From Bacteroidota bacterium (lineage in GTDB: Bacteria > Bacteroidota > Bacteroidia > Bacteroidales > FEN-979): DNA of 64,000 nt. The translations under genes were made by a program, and so were the position numbers. Position 1 is the stretch's first letter. Each line of letters begins with the position of its first letter. The stretch is from positions 1 to 64,000 of the forward strand of contig JAPLDF010000070.1 in assembly GCA_026391835.1 (NCBI GenBank), written 5' to 3'. The notes beneath the pieces were generated by a model. The model was not told where the DNA came from. It saw nothing but the letters and a program-made list of their open reading frames with translations, and ran no database searches. Shown here piece after piece: positions 11,301-20,167 of this stretch.

Positions 11301-12653
11301 AGTTGTAACGGCATACCACCATGTGTTGATCGTATTGTTATTCCCGACAGCCAGTGATACCGTATGACATCCTGCAGGCGGAGTGAGCAGGGTGTAATCA
11401 CAACCAACAGAGGTGTTAGCAGAGCCACCAACCAGGAGGTCATCCCAGAAAACCGGCGGAACCGGGCCGGTTGGCCTTACCAGCCCGATAATAAACCCAT
11501 TCGGATTTTCATCGATGTCTGAGATTGGCAGGTTGGTCAAACCATTCACATACGTCACAATGATGTTGAAACCTATATTGTTGGTAACCGGCTGGCCCAA
11601 TCCATCCATCCCTGACCAGTGAAAAACATTGGCCTGTCCCTGGTAAACCGGTCCTCCCAGCGGAACATCTTCGGCCTGCTGTCCTGCAGCAGGATTAATG
11701 TTCAGCAGCAGGTCGACGTTACCGTCCTTGGTAACATATATCGTAATATCAGCGGTACCGTCACAATGAGCAGCAACTTCGATGGGTGGGATGATTTCTC
11801 CGGGAATGCCTGTCGGGTAGACATCTACATCCGGGTTGTTTAAAAAAATCTTGTACTGCGGTATGATATGGTTTCCCGATACCGAGCGGCGGTCGTTGAT
11901 GAAATTGTTTGTATTGAAACAACCATACTGGTTGCATGCAATCGTAAATACAAAAGGCGCCATCCCGTTTGAATTCACGGAGGTTACTATTCCGTCGTTT
12001 GAATATATGAAAAACGTACCATTGAATGCAAGCCCGTTGTCATCGGCGGTCAATTGCCAAGCTTTCGACCATAACCTCCCGGGTTTTTCTTCATTTGAAG
12101 AGTTGGCAACTGTTACATCGAAGTATTTGAATTTTCGCCTGTCGTCGCCAAGGGTGTTCGGGAAATGAAATTCAATAAAATAATCACCAATTGCAAGCGG
12201 CGTGTAGGAGAGTGCTGAATAGCCTCCTGCGACGATGGCCGAGGGCCCTGCCTGTGCTTCCAGCAATGTATTGATATGACCTGCGCCTGCCAACGGAACA
12301 CTACTTCCAAGTGTGCCCCCGACGACAATATTTCCGGAAGGATCTAAAATCCGGTATAAAACATCACTTTTGATTGCATTTGCCTGGCTTAACGGATCGC
12401 CAAACCCATAATAGATTTTTTCACCGCCAGCCCCAATGGCGCTTATATGAATGTACAACCGGTAATCAGCTTCGGCCGAAACCCCTGCACTGGTATACCA
12501 TGCGAATGTACTGAAACCCGGGTAAATCTGTAGTTTTCCATGCCCGGTTTCAGTTTGTAATATCTGTTTAGTTCCCTCTCCGTATGACTTTAATGAATAA
12601 AATAGAAGGAAGCCGAAAAAAACAACAATAATGTTTATGTATTTGAATTTCAA
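8397..12653 (-). CDS. Giant secreted protein with PKD-like domains and FISUMP C-terminus
   Basis: 1418 residues. The start is a TTG at 12653: no in-frame ATG exists near the signal peptide (KFKYINIIVVFFGFLL, cleaved near SYG), and the promoter at 12692-12722 fits this start. Residues 27 to about 470 are homologous to the N-terminal domain of the protein at 3143-8251, including the EGTKQ opening, QYKIFLNNPD and FWDD. About six to seven PKD-like domains follow. Residues about 1223-1418 are the FISUMP domain (CPPEWHVPT, TMFWTSSL, terminal RCVKD). The two proteins are paralogues that differ in the number of middle domains. Role inferred as surface or extracellular; ligand unknown. Confidence 0.88.
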   Translation of the reverse strand: MKFKYINIIVVFFGFLLFYSLKSYGEGTKQILQTETGHGKLQIYPGFSTFAWYTSAGVSAEADYRLYIHISAIGAGGEKIYYGFGDPLSQANAIKSDVLYRILDPSGNIVVGGTLGSSVPLAGAGHINTLLEAQAGPSAIVAGGYSALSYTPLAIGDYFIEFHFPNTLGDDRRKFKYFDVTVANSSNEEKPGRLWSKAWQLTADDNGLAFNGTFFIYSNDGIVTSVNSNGMAPFVFTIACNQYGCFNTNNFINDRRSVSGNHIIPQYKIFLNNPDVDVYPTGIPGEIIPPIEVAAHCDGTADITIYVTKDGNVDLLLNINPAAGQQAEDVPLGGPVYQGQANVFHWSGMDGLGQPVTNNIGFNIIVTYVNGLTNLPISDIDENPNGFIIGLVRPTGPVPPVFWDDLLVGGSANTSVGCDYTLLTPPAGCHTVSLAVGNNNTINTWWYAVTTVPYPVSYIHKRAAQTLTFQQPATSLCANMSNVPFSVFIEPNTSIYHWSYTGTGATITQVNPGDNFVTITFASNATSGFIAVFGTNDNCPDPGPIAQLAITIKPTPNVQPTPASPLTICNNTTATIDLASNVPGTINNTTFNWTAVAVDPSKLTFPNPSGSTPNQISQAYLNSANVTEDVNIAITPVSLGCSGSTFNYLITVNPTPGVLFTSPANPQELCSGSTSPPIVLSSNVLSAGVGYSWTVACNSINVSNCPPAGSAILLPEIPAASPVNLTGQIQDVVFSVTASMNASGNQVCNGPSSDFTIHINPKPALGNTILSQDVCSGQESVAVPLLPIPLPPAIVSFDWIAAPSDITLTGFTASATNMLTLPAQTISNPTGSAQYVDYVITPVLSGGSSCVGDPSTYRININPSPDVIFTTPTPSICSGSMADVYFSSSFGSSPTYAWMVVLPLPPTVTMLNTGGSGDLHEIISNSGNSPVNVQISVTPTSGDGCTPTTPFYHSITINPNPAPVLTASPITLNPCGNSMVTYTPAGAPQLNHSYQWTVAGGTPVAGGNPDISVIWGNSNLLPGNSVTVMESVTYAAGVVCSGSATQSITLNLTPDPAGAISGPSVTCLSLIKHYTVAPINNADSYTWWYVPSAGVSITNNGTSADVSFTAPAISGNLFVKGNKSGCASGSTSPPFAITINPLPYVALTACNDPVTTTTSKPFTLKGGVPAGGQYYIDGNPAVGNMFTPSGLSVATHLVTYTYTDVNACINTSPSVPVAVIAGSNLLNCPATFRDSRDQQLYSALTIGGRCWMRTNLNYPLQKTSDLQPQSDNCSPEKYCASTDANCTSYGGLYQWDELMQYQVPAVGQNIQGLCPPEWHVPTAVEWQDLINVYQGNGIAAGSLKNPLPSGFSAVLNGIYYLNTTWSFTDASSMKATMFWTSSLAGGKPVARGLNVPNPSVSYYESSKANSFPVRCVKD

Positions 12654-12691
12654 ATGCTTGCTTTTTATTTTATAAAGATTGATTCATGTTA

Positions 12692-12722
12692 CGAAGTTAC
12701 CAATTTTCCCGTACATAACAAA
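12692..12722 (-). promoter_or_regulatory. Promoter of giant gene 8397-12653 (shared type)
   Basis: Minus strand: TTTG, exactly 19 bases beginning TTATGT, then TAACTTCG, 39 bases before the TTG start. One mismatch to the TAnnTTTG consensus. The sequence GGTTTGTTATGT is nearly identical to GGTTTGTTAGGT of the promoter at 8283-8313. Confidence 0.6.
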
Positions 12723-12843
12723 CCATATCATAAAAGTTTTCAGCCAGTCCTGGTGGCGGGATAACATTGATGCCAGTCTCAGATTAACAGACTATTTACA
12801 CGAGGAAAAAGTTGCCTGCCGGGGGAAAAGATATTGACTTTAA

Positions 12844-15800
12844 TCAATCCATGACACATCTTACCTGCATGGCATTGGCCCTTGAGCTTTCATAGTAAGA
12901 AACAGAGGGGGTTACTGCGTTCATTCCCCGGGCAACAGCCTTTCCCGAAACAGAAGTCGATGTCCAGAACATGGTACCGGTGGGTGTTCCGGAGGTGAAT
13001 GCCCAGGTGTTGTTCATGTAATAAATCCCTTTTTGAACGGAGTTAAATTTGTAAGGTGGTTTAAGAAAATCTCCTGCAATTCCGTTACCCGGGGTGAGTG
13101 TTGCCTCGTCATCGATTAGCGCCTGCCATTCGGGTGATGATGGAACATGCGATCCGGGGGGGCATATGCCCTGCGAATTCTCCAGGTTTTGATAACGCAT
13201 CAGTTCATCCCACTGGTAGAAACCTCCGGATGAGCAACCTCCGGCGGCTGCATCCGGGCAATATTTCTGAGGTTGACAATTATCGGTCTGCGGGCTGGCA
13301 GGATCCGATTCAGTTCCATAATCGAGGTTTTCGGTCATCCAGCACCTGTTGCCTTTCCAATAGGTGTTGTATGATTTATAAGGAATTGGTGTTCGTATAT
13401 CCTTCAGGTTATATACCGGGTCATCACACCGGAAGGTTGGCGGATTCATCACTGAAATAATTTTGGTATCTGAAGAAAGGCATCCGTTGAAATTGGTATA
13501 AATGTATGTGATCGTCACATTTTTTGGGAATGGACCTGGTACTGCTGCCGGTGTGAACAGGTAAAGTCCTCCTGTAATGGTAACACCTTCTCCTGAATAT
13601 ACACCGTTAACACCCTTTGGGGTCCCGCCATTGAGGAGGAAAGGCCTTGCTCCGGGAATGGTAACGAGGTCGAAACACCCTTGCAGGCTTACAAGCGGCT
13701 TGGCGTTGATGAAAATACTTTTTTGTCCGGAGCTATAACAGCCACTGCTGGTTACTGCCTCAAGCTTCAGATCAGCTGCCCCTGTGCCAGTCCAGTAGAC
13801 CAAGGCCTTGCCTGGAACCAGGGGGTCAGGAGTCACAATTCCTTTGCCGCCGGATGGCGGAGGGATGGTCCATGTATACGTTGTAAGCGGGTCATAAATG
13901 GCTTCATAAACCGAAACGTTGGGATCATCCTGGCACACAGTGACCGGCCCGGTGAAGGTTGTTGCGGGCAGAGGATTTACCGTAACAGCCTGGCTGGCAG
14001 GATTGATGCACCCGTTGGCATCGGTAACCGTTACCGTAAAGGCCCCCGCGATTGAAACCATTATTGCCACCGTAGAAGCTCCGTTTGACCATAAGTAACC
14101 GCTTCCGCCGCTTGCGGTGAGAATTACCGAGCCACCCTGACAGAAGGTTGTCGGTCCGCCCGGGGTAATCAGGGCAACAGGCGGAAGGTAAACTGTAACA
14201 GACTGGTTGACAGAGTTGACACATCCGTTGACATCGGTTACTGTTACTGAATAAATGCCCGAAGTTGTAACAGTTACCATGGTTGTGGTTGCTCCGTCAG
14301 ACCAGTGATAACCATTTCCGCCTGAAGCTATCAGCACGACAGAACTCCCCGGGCAGAAGGCTGTTGGCCCATTGGGTGTTACAAGTGCAACCGGCAGCGG
14401 GTTAACCTGGACTGCCTGGTTTGCCGTGTTGGTGCACCCGTTTGCATCTGTAACAGTAACACCATACGTTCCGGCTGATAGTATCGTAACCATGGCCGTA
14501 GTTGCTGCATTGGACCACAGGTAACCTGTTCCTCCACTTGCATTAAGGTTGACTGAGCCGCCCTGACAAAAGGTAGTAGGTCCACCGGGAGTGATCAATG
14601 CAACGGGGAGCGGGTTAATGTTAACAGACTGGCTGGCAGTATTCTTGCATCCGGATATATCTGTCACGGTGACTGTATAGGACCCGGCTGCAGCTATTGT
14701 GATCGTTGCCGAGGTCGATCCGTTTGACCAGACAAAACCAGTCCCCCCGCTGGCCGTAAGGTCAACGGTTTCACCCTGGCAAATAGAAGGAGCAGAGCCC
14801 GGCGTGATGGTAACAGCAGGTAATGTATGTACTTCAACCGCATAGTTTTTTTGTACAGTACAACCGTACTGGTTGGTGCATGTCAATGTAACCGCTTGTG
14901 AACCTGCAGTTGTCCAGTCTGCAACAATTGAACTTGTTCCCTGGCCGGTAAAGGTACCTCCGATGATACTCCAGTTGTATGGCGGGAAGTTCACCGATGC
15001 TTCATATGCTACATTGATTTCATGTACACATACCGAGGCATCACCGGTGATCTCCGGTTCAGATGCCGGGTATAAAAAGATATGGATATCATCCTGCAGG
15101 GAGCAGTTTTGCCCGGTAACACTACACCTGTAATGTCCCTGATCCGTTATTCCGATGGTTTGAGCAGTGCCAATAATGGTCCACAGCGCACCCTCTTCCT
15201 TCTCCCATAAATAGGTATCCCAGCCTTCACCGCCATTTAAGGTAGTCGTGGAGCCAGGACAAATGGTCCTGTCATTTCCCAGGTTGATGCTGCTGAAGTA
15301 GCTGAAATAGCCGTATTCTGCACTGCCACCAAGGTTATTGATGATACCGAGATGGAATTTTCCAGTAGAGTTGGATAACAGGTGCGACCCGGTTTGCAGT
15401 TGGGAAGTCGACAAGGTTTTTTGTGCATACTTCCACAGCCCGCTGGTAAACGGGACTGTGAGAAAATCAGATGCCTGTATGGCCAGCGGATCCGGGGTCA
15501 TGGTAAAAGAATTTTCGTTCCCAGCAAGGGTCAATATCATGAGGGTAAAGCTGCCGGTGGAGGTACGGACAAACCCTATCTGTTTTGACCCGGTGCAAAA
15601 AATCTGCGGAAGCATGGAGGCACCCGGTTCGCTGGAAAACCCAGACAGGTGAAGCACATAAACCGGATGGGAGGTTTGAATGTAAGCTGTGGTTGACGTT
15701 GATGGAATGAGGTACGATGTAGCCAGCTGACCGGCCCCAATGGTCTGGAAGAGGACTCCGTCGATATAAATATCAGTATTACCTGCTGTTCCGACAAAAT

Positions 15801-16599
15801 AAACCCGCTCTCCGTTGCCGGCAGAACCTTTAATGGCAATATATTCCGTCCCGATGATCGTGACAGGTACCAACTGGTCGCCGGCTACATCATATCCACC
15901 GGCACCAGGTTCAATTGAATCATCTGTCCAGGTAACGGCAACCGGTTTATCAGAAACAATATGTGAACCAGCCAGGGTGTTTCCTGCTGCCTGGTGAGTA
16001 GCACGAACGCTGTAGGTATCCCCCGCCCTGGGGAGGATAACCGTGATGATGGAATTTGCAGGATAGTTCACCACGTCATCCGAGGGAACAATGGTAACAG
16101 TTGTATTGTCCTCCGTGGCTACAATTTCAAACGACTCATACGCATCCGCATAGGCATGGTTTTTATAGCTGTTCTGAGAAACAATGTAAAACTCAGTCCC
16201 CAGCGCATTCTGTCCCTTGAGGGAGAAAATGGCAGGATTATTTGCGCTGGCTTCTTCATAGTAGGCGGTAACGAGGTTGTCGGTGACCAGCTTCAACCCT
16301 TTGTGCAGAACCACATCCGGCGGACTGTTCTCCAGCTGCGTTTTAAAAAGGTCCATGGAAATCGTTTGGGTCGTATTGGCTCCAATATCACCTTCAATAG
16401 GCACAAATGTAGGGTCGGAAGGCATGACCAGCTGGTAATGCACCGGATCACTCATGCTCGAAAGGCGGATGTTGATCGGGCTATCGCCGTGGGTTGCCGA
16501 AATGTCCGGGGCAACAAACCAAAACTGGTTATCTATTTGTGAAAACAGCGTCTCAGACATCAACAGGAGCAGAATAAAGACCATTAACTTATTTACCAT
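12844..16599 (-). CDS. Giant secreted protein: IgGFc-binding-like N-terminus, Ig-like repeats, FISUMP C-terminus
   Basis: 1251 residues. Signal peptide 1-20 (cleaved near LFSQ). Residues about 22-440 resemble the IgGFc-binding-protein N-terminal domain common in Bacteroidota surface proteins (FWFVAPD opening, long beta-rich stretch). An Ig-like and a PKD-like domain follow. About 590-870 hold four near-identical 71-residue repeats (TFCQGGSV, SGGTGYLWSN, TVTDANGC). A further PKD-like domain leads to the FISUMP domain at about 1055-1251 (NRCWMTENLDYG, CPPGSHVPS, terminal RCVMD). Its N-terminus differs from the other two FISUMP giants, so FISUMP is a mobile tail module here. First of the four-gene run. 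I see none of the shared promoter elements in the 43 bases ahead of it. Confidence 0.88.
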   Translation of the reverse strand: MVNKLMVFILLLLMSETLFSQIDNQFWFVAPDISATHGDSPINIRLSSMSDPVHYQLVMPSDPTFVPIEGDIGANTTQTISMDLFKTQLENSPPDVVLHKGLKLVTDNLVTAYYEEASANNPAIFSLKGQNALGTEFYIVSQNSYKNHAYADAYESFEIVATEDNTTVTIVPSDDVVNYPANSIITVILPRAGDTYSVRATHQAAGNTLAGSHIVSDKPVAVTWTDDSIEPGAGGYDVAGDQLVPVTIIGTEYIAIKGSAGNGERVYFVGTAGNTDIYIDGVLFQTIGAGQLATSYLIPSTSTTAYIQTSHPVYVLHLSGFSSEPGASMLPQIFCTGSKQIGFVRTSTGSFTLMILTLAGNENSFTMTPDPLAIQASDFLTVPFTSGLWKYAQKTLSTSQLQTGSHLLSNSTGKFHLGIINNLGGSAEYGYFSYFSSINLGNDRTICPGSTTTLNGGEGWDTYLWEKEEGALWTIIGTAQTIGITDQGHYRCSVTGQNCSLQDDIHIFLYPASEPEITGDASVCVHEINVAYEASVNFPPYNWSIIGGTFTGQGTSSIVADWTTAGSQAVTLTCTNQYGCTVQKNYAVEVHTLPAVTITPGSAPSICQGETVDLTASGGTGFVWSNGSTSATITIAAAGSYTVTVTDISGCKNTASQSVNINPLPVALITPGGPTTFCQGGSVNLNASGGTGYLWSNAATTAMVTILSAGTYGVTVTDANGCTNTANQAVQVNPLPVALVTPNGPTAFCPGSSVVLIASGGNGYHWSDGATTTMVTVTTSGIYSVTVTDVNGCVNSVNQSVTVYLPPVALITPGGPTTFCQGGSVILTASGGSGYLWSNGASTVAIMVSIAGAFTVTVTDANGCINPASQAVTVNPLPATTFTGPVTVCQDDPNVSVYEAIYDPLTTYTWTIPPPSGGKGIVTPDPLVPGKALVYWTGTGAADLKLEAVTSSGCYSSGQKSIFINAKPLVSLQGCFDLVTIPGARPFLLNGGTPKGVNGVYSGEGVTITGGLYLFTPAAVPGPFPKNVTITYIYTNFNGCLSSDTKIISVMNPPTFRCDDPVYNLKDIRTPIPYKSYNTYWKGNRCWMTENLDYGTESDPASPQTDNCQPQKYCPDAAAGGCSSGGFYQWDELMRYQNLENSQGICPPGSHVPSSPEWQALIDDEATLTPGNGIAGDFLKPPYKFNSVQKGIYYMNNTWAFTSGTPTGTMFWTSTSVSGKAVARGMNAVTPSVSYYESSRANAMQVRCVMD
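13970..14830 (-). repeat. Four tandem coding repeats, 213-bp period
   Basis: A CAGAAGG/CAAAAGG core recurs at 14141, 14354 and 14567, with a diverged copy near 14780, a spacing of 213 bases (71 codons). Each unit encodes one Ig-like domain of the form PLPVALITPGGP...TVTDANGC. Confidence 0.75.
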
Positions 16600-16612
16600 C
16601 CCCTGTTTTTCT

Positions 16613-16620
16613 TATTTTTG
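16613..16620 (+). promoter_or_regulatory. -7 box of the aspartase-like gene
   Basis: TATTTTTG fits TAnnTTTG and lies 23 bases before the ATG at 16643. It sits in the 43-base divergent gap next to the giant gene starting at 16599. No clear -33 box is visible. Confidence 0.5.
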
Positions 16621-16642
16621 TGTAAAATTAATGCAAATTACG

Positions 16643-18139
16643 ATGACAACACGGAAAGAACACGATTTAATTGGTGATATGGCGATTCCTGCCAGGGCAC
16701 GTTATGGAATCCATGCTGCACGGGCAAAAGCAAATTTCCCTGACCAAACAATTTTTCACCGCGAATGGTACAAGGCCATGGGATTGGTCAAAAAAGCCTG
16801 TTATCAAACCGCTGAGTCATATGAGTCGGCAATGGTTGAAAAGTATGGCAAACATCCGGTACCCGGCATCCCTGCCAATCCGTCTGGCCCCCATTTCGCT
16901 TACCTGATCCACGCAGCCGCCGAGGTGGCTGAAGGAGAACATTTTGAATCATTCATTGTTCCCGCTCTTTCGGGAGGCGCAGGAACCAGCATCAACATGA
17001 ATGTAAACGAAATTATCGCCAATGTTGCACTGCAGAATATGGGTGAAAAGCCGGGAAGGTATGATGTGATCGATCCCATTGAACATGCAAATATTTTTCA
17101 GTCGACAAATGATGTTGTACCAACTGCGCTGAAGGTCGCTGTGATGTTCCTGCTGCAGGATCTTGAAAAGGCGATCAATGCCTTGCGATTTGTGGTTGAA
17201 CAGGTTGAAACCGCCCACCAGAACGATCTCAGGATTGGCTACACCCAAATGCAGGAGGCTGTGCCAACTTCATTCGGAAAACTTTTCAGCACATACAGTG
17301 AGGCACTTTCGCGTGACTGGTGGCGCGTCTCAAAATGTTTTGAACGGATTAAAATGGTCAACCTGGGCGGCAGTGCAATCGGAACAGGACTGGCGGTACC
17401 CCGGTATTTCATCATGGAGGCGATCGGGCACCTTCAGCAGCTCACCGGGTTGCCTGTAACACGCAGTGAAAACCTCGCCGATGCCACCAGTAACCTCGAT
17501 TCTTACGTTGAAGTTCATGCCACCATAAAAGCACATGCCGTAAACCTTGAGAAGATGGTCTCAGACATAAGACTGCTCGCTTCAGATCTGACTTCGACAG
17601 CTTTTAAAGATCCGGAGGACCCGTCAATCGTCGCCCGTCAGTCGTCGCTCATGATTCCCCAATGCCAGGCTGGCAGTTCCATCATGCCTGGAAAGATCAA
17701 CCCTGTCATTCCTGAGTTTGTCATCAGTGCCGCCCACCGCGTCTATGCCAACGACCAGCTTATCACTTCGCTTTGCGCACAGGGATGCCTGGAACTGAAT
17801 GCTTACCTGCCGGCCATTGGTCACGCTTTGCTCGACAGCATTAAACTGCTCATTGCATGCAACTCAACAGTGCAGAAAAACCTGGTGGAGGGATTGCTTG
17901 TTTTCCCCGCGCCAAGCAAGGCAATGCTCTTCCGGAGCCCTTCCATCACCACCGCGCTGCTGCCGGTAATGGGTTATCACCAGGCCTCAGAACTGGCTGG
18001 ATTTATGAAAATAAACGGGGTGGATATTTTTGAGGCCAACCGAAACCTGAAACTTATTTCCGGGGAGAAATTACAGTCGCTGTTAACACCTGATAACCTG
18101 CTTAAACTCGGGTATACCTCTGGCGACCTGGCAGATTGA
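16643..18139 (+). CDS. aspA: Aspartate ammonia-lyase (aspartase/fumarase superfamily)
   Basis: 498 residues from the ATG at 16643 (a second ATG at 16631 is possible; longer upstream extensions run antisense into the neighbouring gene and are unlikely). Superfamily signatures are clear: EHDLIGDMAIP at the start, the FQSTNDVVPTALK block, and the flexible catalytic loop GSSIMPGKINP near residue 345 with its reactive serine. The active-site motif reads YTQMQEAVP, with Gln where fumarases have His (THLQ), which favours aspartase over fumarase C. Reaction: L-aspartate to fumarate plus ammonia, in the cytoplasm. The protein is about 25 residues longer than typical aspartases. Single-gene unit with its own -7 box, convergent with the next gene. 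Confidence 0.85.
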   Translation: MTTRKEHDLIGDMAIPARARYGIHAARAKANFPDQTIFHREWYKAMGLVKKACYQTAESYESAMVEKYGKHPVPGIPANPSGPHFAYLIHAAAEVAEGEHFESFIVPALSGGAGTSINMNVNEIIANVALQNMGEKPGRYDVIDPIEHANIFQSTNDVVPTALKVAVMFLLQDLEKAINALRFVVEQVETAHQNDLRIGYTQMQEAVPTSFGKLFSTYSEALSRDWWRVSKCFERIKMVNLGGSAIGTGLAVPRYFIMEAIGHLQQLTGLPVTRSENLADATSNLDSYVEVHATIKAHAVNLEKMVSDIRLLASDLTSTAFKDPEDPSIVARQSSLMIPQCQAGSSIMPGKINPVIPEFVISAAHRVYANDQLITSLCAQGCLELNAYLPAIGHALLDSIKLLIACNSTVQKNLVEGLLVFPAPSKAMLFRSPSITTALLPVMGYHQASELAGFMKINGVDIFEANRNLKLISGEKLQSLLTPDNLLKLGYTSGDLAD

Positions 18140-18165
18140 TGGTTTTTGCGTGTTCCCGGTTCCTT

Positions 18166-20115
18166 TTAGAGTCCGACTTTCCTGTATAATCCATAAATCA
18201 CAGGGTTTCCGCTTCTTACCTGGACCCTGAAATCATCCATGATGTATGCTGATTTCATCGGGTTCCAAATGAATGTATGGAATATCAGACGGTGATGGCG
18301 GAGGTCAGTATCGCTGAGCCGGAGCGAGATGTACACCCTGCCCTTATGCCCGGGCATGACAAATTCATTCACTGCAGCAGAACTCCACTTGATATCTTTC
18401 CCGTCAGATGAAACGGTCAGTACGAGCCATGCTCCCGGAAACACCGCAGGCGTTCGCACATCAACGGATACATCGATCATATCATATTCCGAACGTGACA
18501 GGTAGCGCAATGGCCTGCTATAGGCAGGGCTGAACTCAATGCCGCGGTCGTTTACATACGACTTTTTGCCGTCAACCGGCAGTGAGTCGGTGCATCGCTT
18601 CTCATCAATCCATCCCCATTCCGGCAAACTCGGCTCAAATGTGTTTGTAACCGAATAATAATATTCACTGGACACCTTCACAGGCCTTATTTTTGAAAAC
18701 AGGTAAAAATCGCCCCCGCAGTAGGATTTATGCTCAATGAGATAGGGGAAAACTGCCATCATCATGGCATAGTTTTCCCAGTTGGTGGCTGAAAGTGCGC
18801 CATAGGCTAGGAAATCTGTATTGCATGAATCGAGGTATGCTGACAACTGCCCTTTGCCACGGATGTCTTCAAAATAACTGAATGCCAGCGACGGGCATTT
18901 CAACTTTTCAAGGTAGTATGGATTGATCTCCTTTTTTGCATCCAGGATAACCCTGCACCTGCCTGCCCCAAGCGAATCGACCGCGTGTTTCGATTCTGCC
19001 ACGATTTCACGGTATGCGCCTTTATAGAATAAGGTGTAATGCCGGCGTTCGACGATCAGGGAGGGAATCACGATCATGCCAATGAGGAATACGAGAATTG
19101 CCTGGTGAAGAAATTTAGTTGTTTTAAAAAAGCCGAACAGTACAAACAACAGAAATGGAAACGAGAAAATCAAAACAGAGTACTGCAATACTGAACTCCT
19201 GTATCTTGAATAAATAAAACCAACAATATAGGGGATGAGAAACCAGAGGAGCGAAATCAGGATGAATTTTTTGTTTGCAGGCGGGTTTTCCTTGTACCAG
19301 TAGAGCGAAAGGCTTATCAACACGATGATGAGCAGGTATATGTAAACCGAGAAATGGAAAATGTACTGAAGGTAATCAAAGATAAAATCATACCTGGGTT
19401 TACCCAGCCATCCTTCGATGCCGCCGATACCCATCTGGAATAAAAGGATTGGCAAATGCGGAAGGTATAAAACGATGACCACCAGGCTGGCTGCAATATA
19501 CCTGGATATTTTTTCACGGGGACAGTAAAAAAGGCCGGTAACGCCAACCATCACGGCGAACAACATGCTGAAATGGTGATTGTACCCGCACAATGCTCCC
19601 GAGACGATATAGCCAGCCAGGTTGAGATAGTATTTTCGTTGCGGGTGAAAGATCACTTTTGTCCAGAAAAAAACCATCATCAGGGCAAAACACAAGCCGC
19701 TTGCATACGGGCGGGCAATCTGGCTGTATATCACGGGAAATTGCAGGAATGCGACAAATGCAGCAGCCACCAGGCCAACCGTGGAGTTGAACCAGTCTTT
19801 GCCCACCAGGTAAACCAGCCAGATGGAAAGCATGCCAAAGACAATAAACGGGGTTTTAAGTGCCGGCTCTGATACGCCGAAAACTTTGATCCAGTAATAC
19901 AGGAAAACCTGGACACCGGCAGGATGCCCGTCGACCTTCACGCCCTTTTCGATCAGTTCATGAAAGGTGGTGAAATGCGTACGAAGGATTGCGCTGAACT
20001 CATCATGGGTAAATGGAATTTCCGGCAACCGGTAAAACCGCAACATGGCGCCAACAATCAGAATCAGCATGATCAGGGCATCATCTGAAAGGAGTCGTCT
20101 GAACAATTTCAGCAT
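18166..20115 (-). CDS. Membrane glycosyltransferase, GT-C (GT39/ArnT-like) fold
   Basis: 649 residues. About eleven hydrophobic membrane segments fill residues 13-360. The acidic motif in the first outer loop (FTHDEF, Asp38-Glu39) is the usual catalytic/lipid-sugar binding pair of GT-C enzymes such as ArnT and PMT. Residues about 370-649 form a soluble domain outside the membrane. Such enzymes transfer sugars from polyprenyl-phosphate donors to lipids or proteins; the substrate cannot be told from sequence. It lies 52 bases downstream of the Tricorn-like gene on the same strand and may be cotranscribed. Confidence 0.75.
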   Translation of the reverse strand: MLKLFRRLLSDDALIMLILIVGAMLRFYRLPEIPFTHDEFSAILRTHFTTFHELIEKGVKVDGHPAGVQVFLYYWIKVFGVSEPALKTPFIVFGMLSIWLVYLVGKDWFNSTVGLVAAAFVAFLQFPVIYSQIARPYASGLCFALMMVFFWTKVIFHPQRKYYLNLAGYIVSGALCGYNHHFSMLFAVMVGVTGLFYCPREKISRYIAASLVVIVLYLPHLPILLFQMGIGGIEGWLGKPRYDFIFDYLQYIFHFSVYIYLLIIVLISLSLYWYKENPPANKKFILISLLWFLIPYIVGFIYSRYRSSVLQYSVLIFSFPFLLFVLFGFFKTTKFLHQAILVFLIGMIVIPSLIVERRHYTLFYKGAYREIVAESKHAVDSLGAGRCRVILDAKKEINPYYLEKLKCPSLAFSYFEDIRGKGQLSAYLDSCNTDFLAYGALSATNWENYAMMMAVFPYLIEHKSYCGGDFYLFSKIRPVKVSSEYYYSVTNTFEPSLPEWGWIDEKRCTDSLPVDGKKSYVNDRGIEFSPAYSRPLRYLSRSEYDMIDVSVDVRTPAVFPGAWLVLTVSSDGKDIKWSSAAVNEFVMPGHKGRVYISLRLSDTDLRHHRLIFHTFIWNPMKSAYIMDDFRVQVRSGNPVIYGLYRKVGL

Positions 20116-20167
20116 CTGGCAGTCCGTTTACCGGTAAATCGAATATCGAAGATCGTCAATCAGGAAT

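Noticed and set aside
15994-16542. 182-codon plus-strand frame opposite the giant gene 12844-16599
   Set aside because: Antisense shadow without recognisable domains or a promoter; the opposite frame encodes the IgGFc-binding-like domain.
16643-18139. Fumarase C as the identity of the lyase
   Set aside because: The active-site motif has Gln (YTQMQ) as in aspartases in place of the fumarase His.
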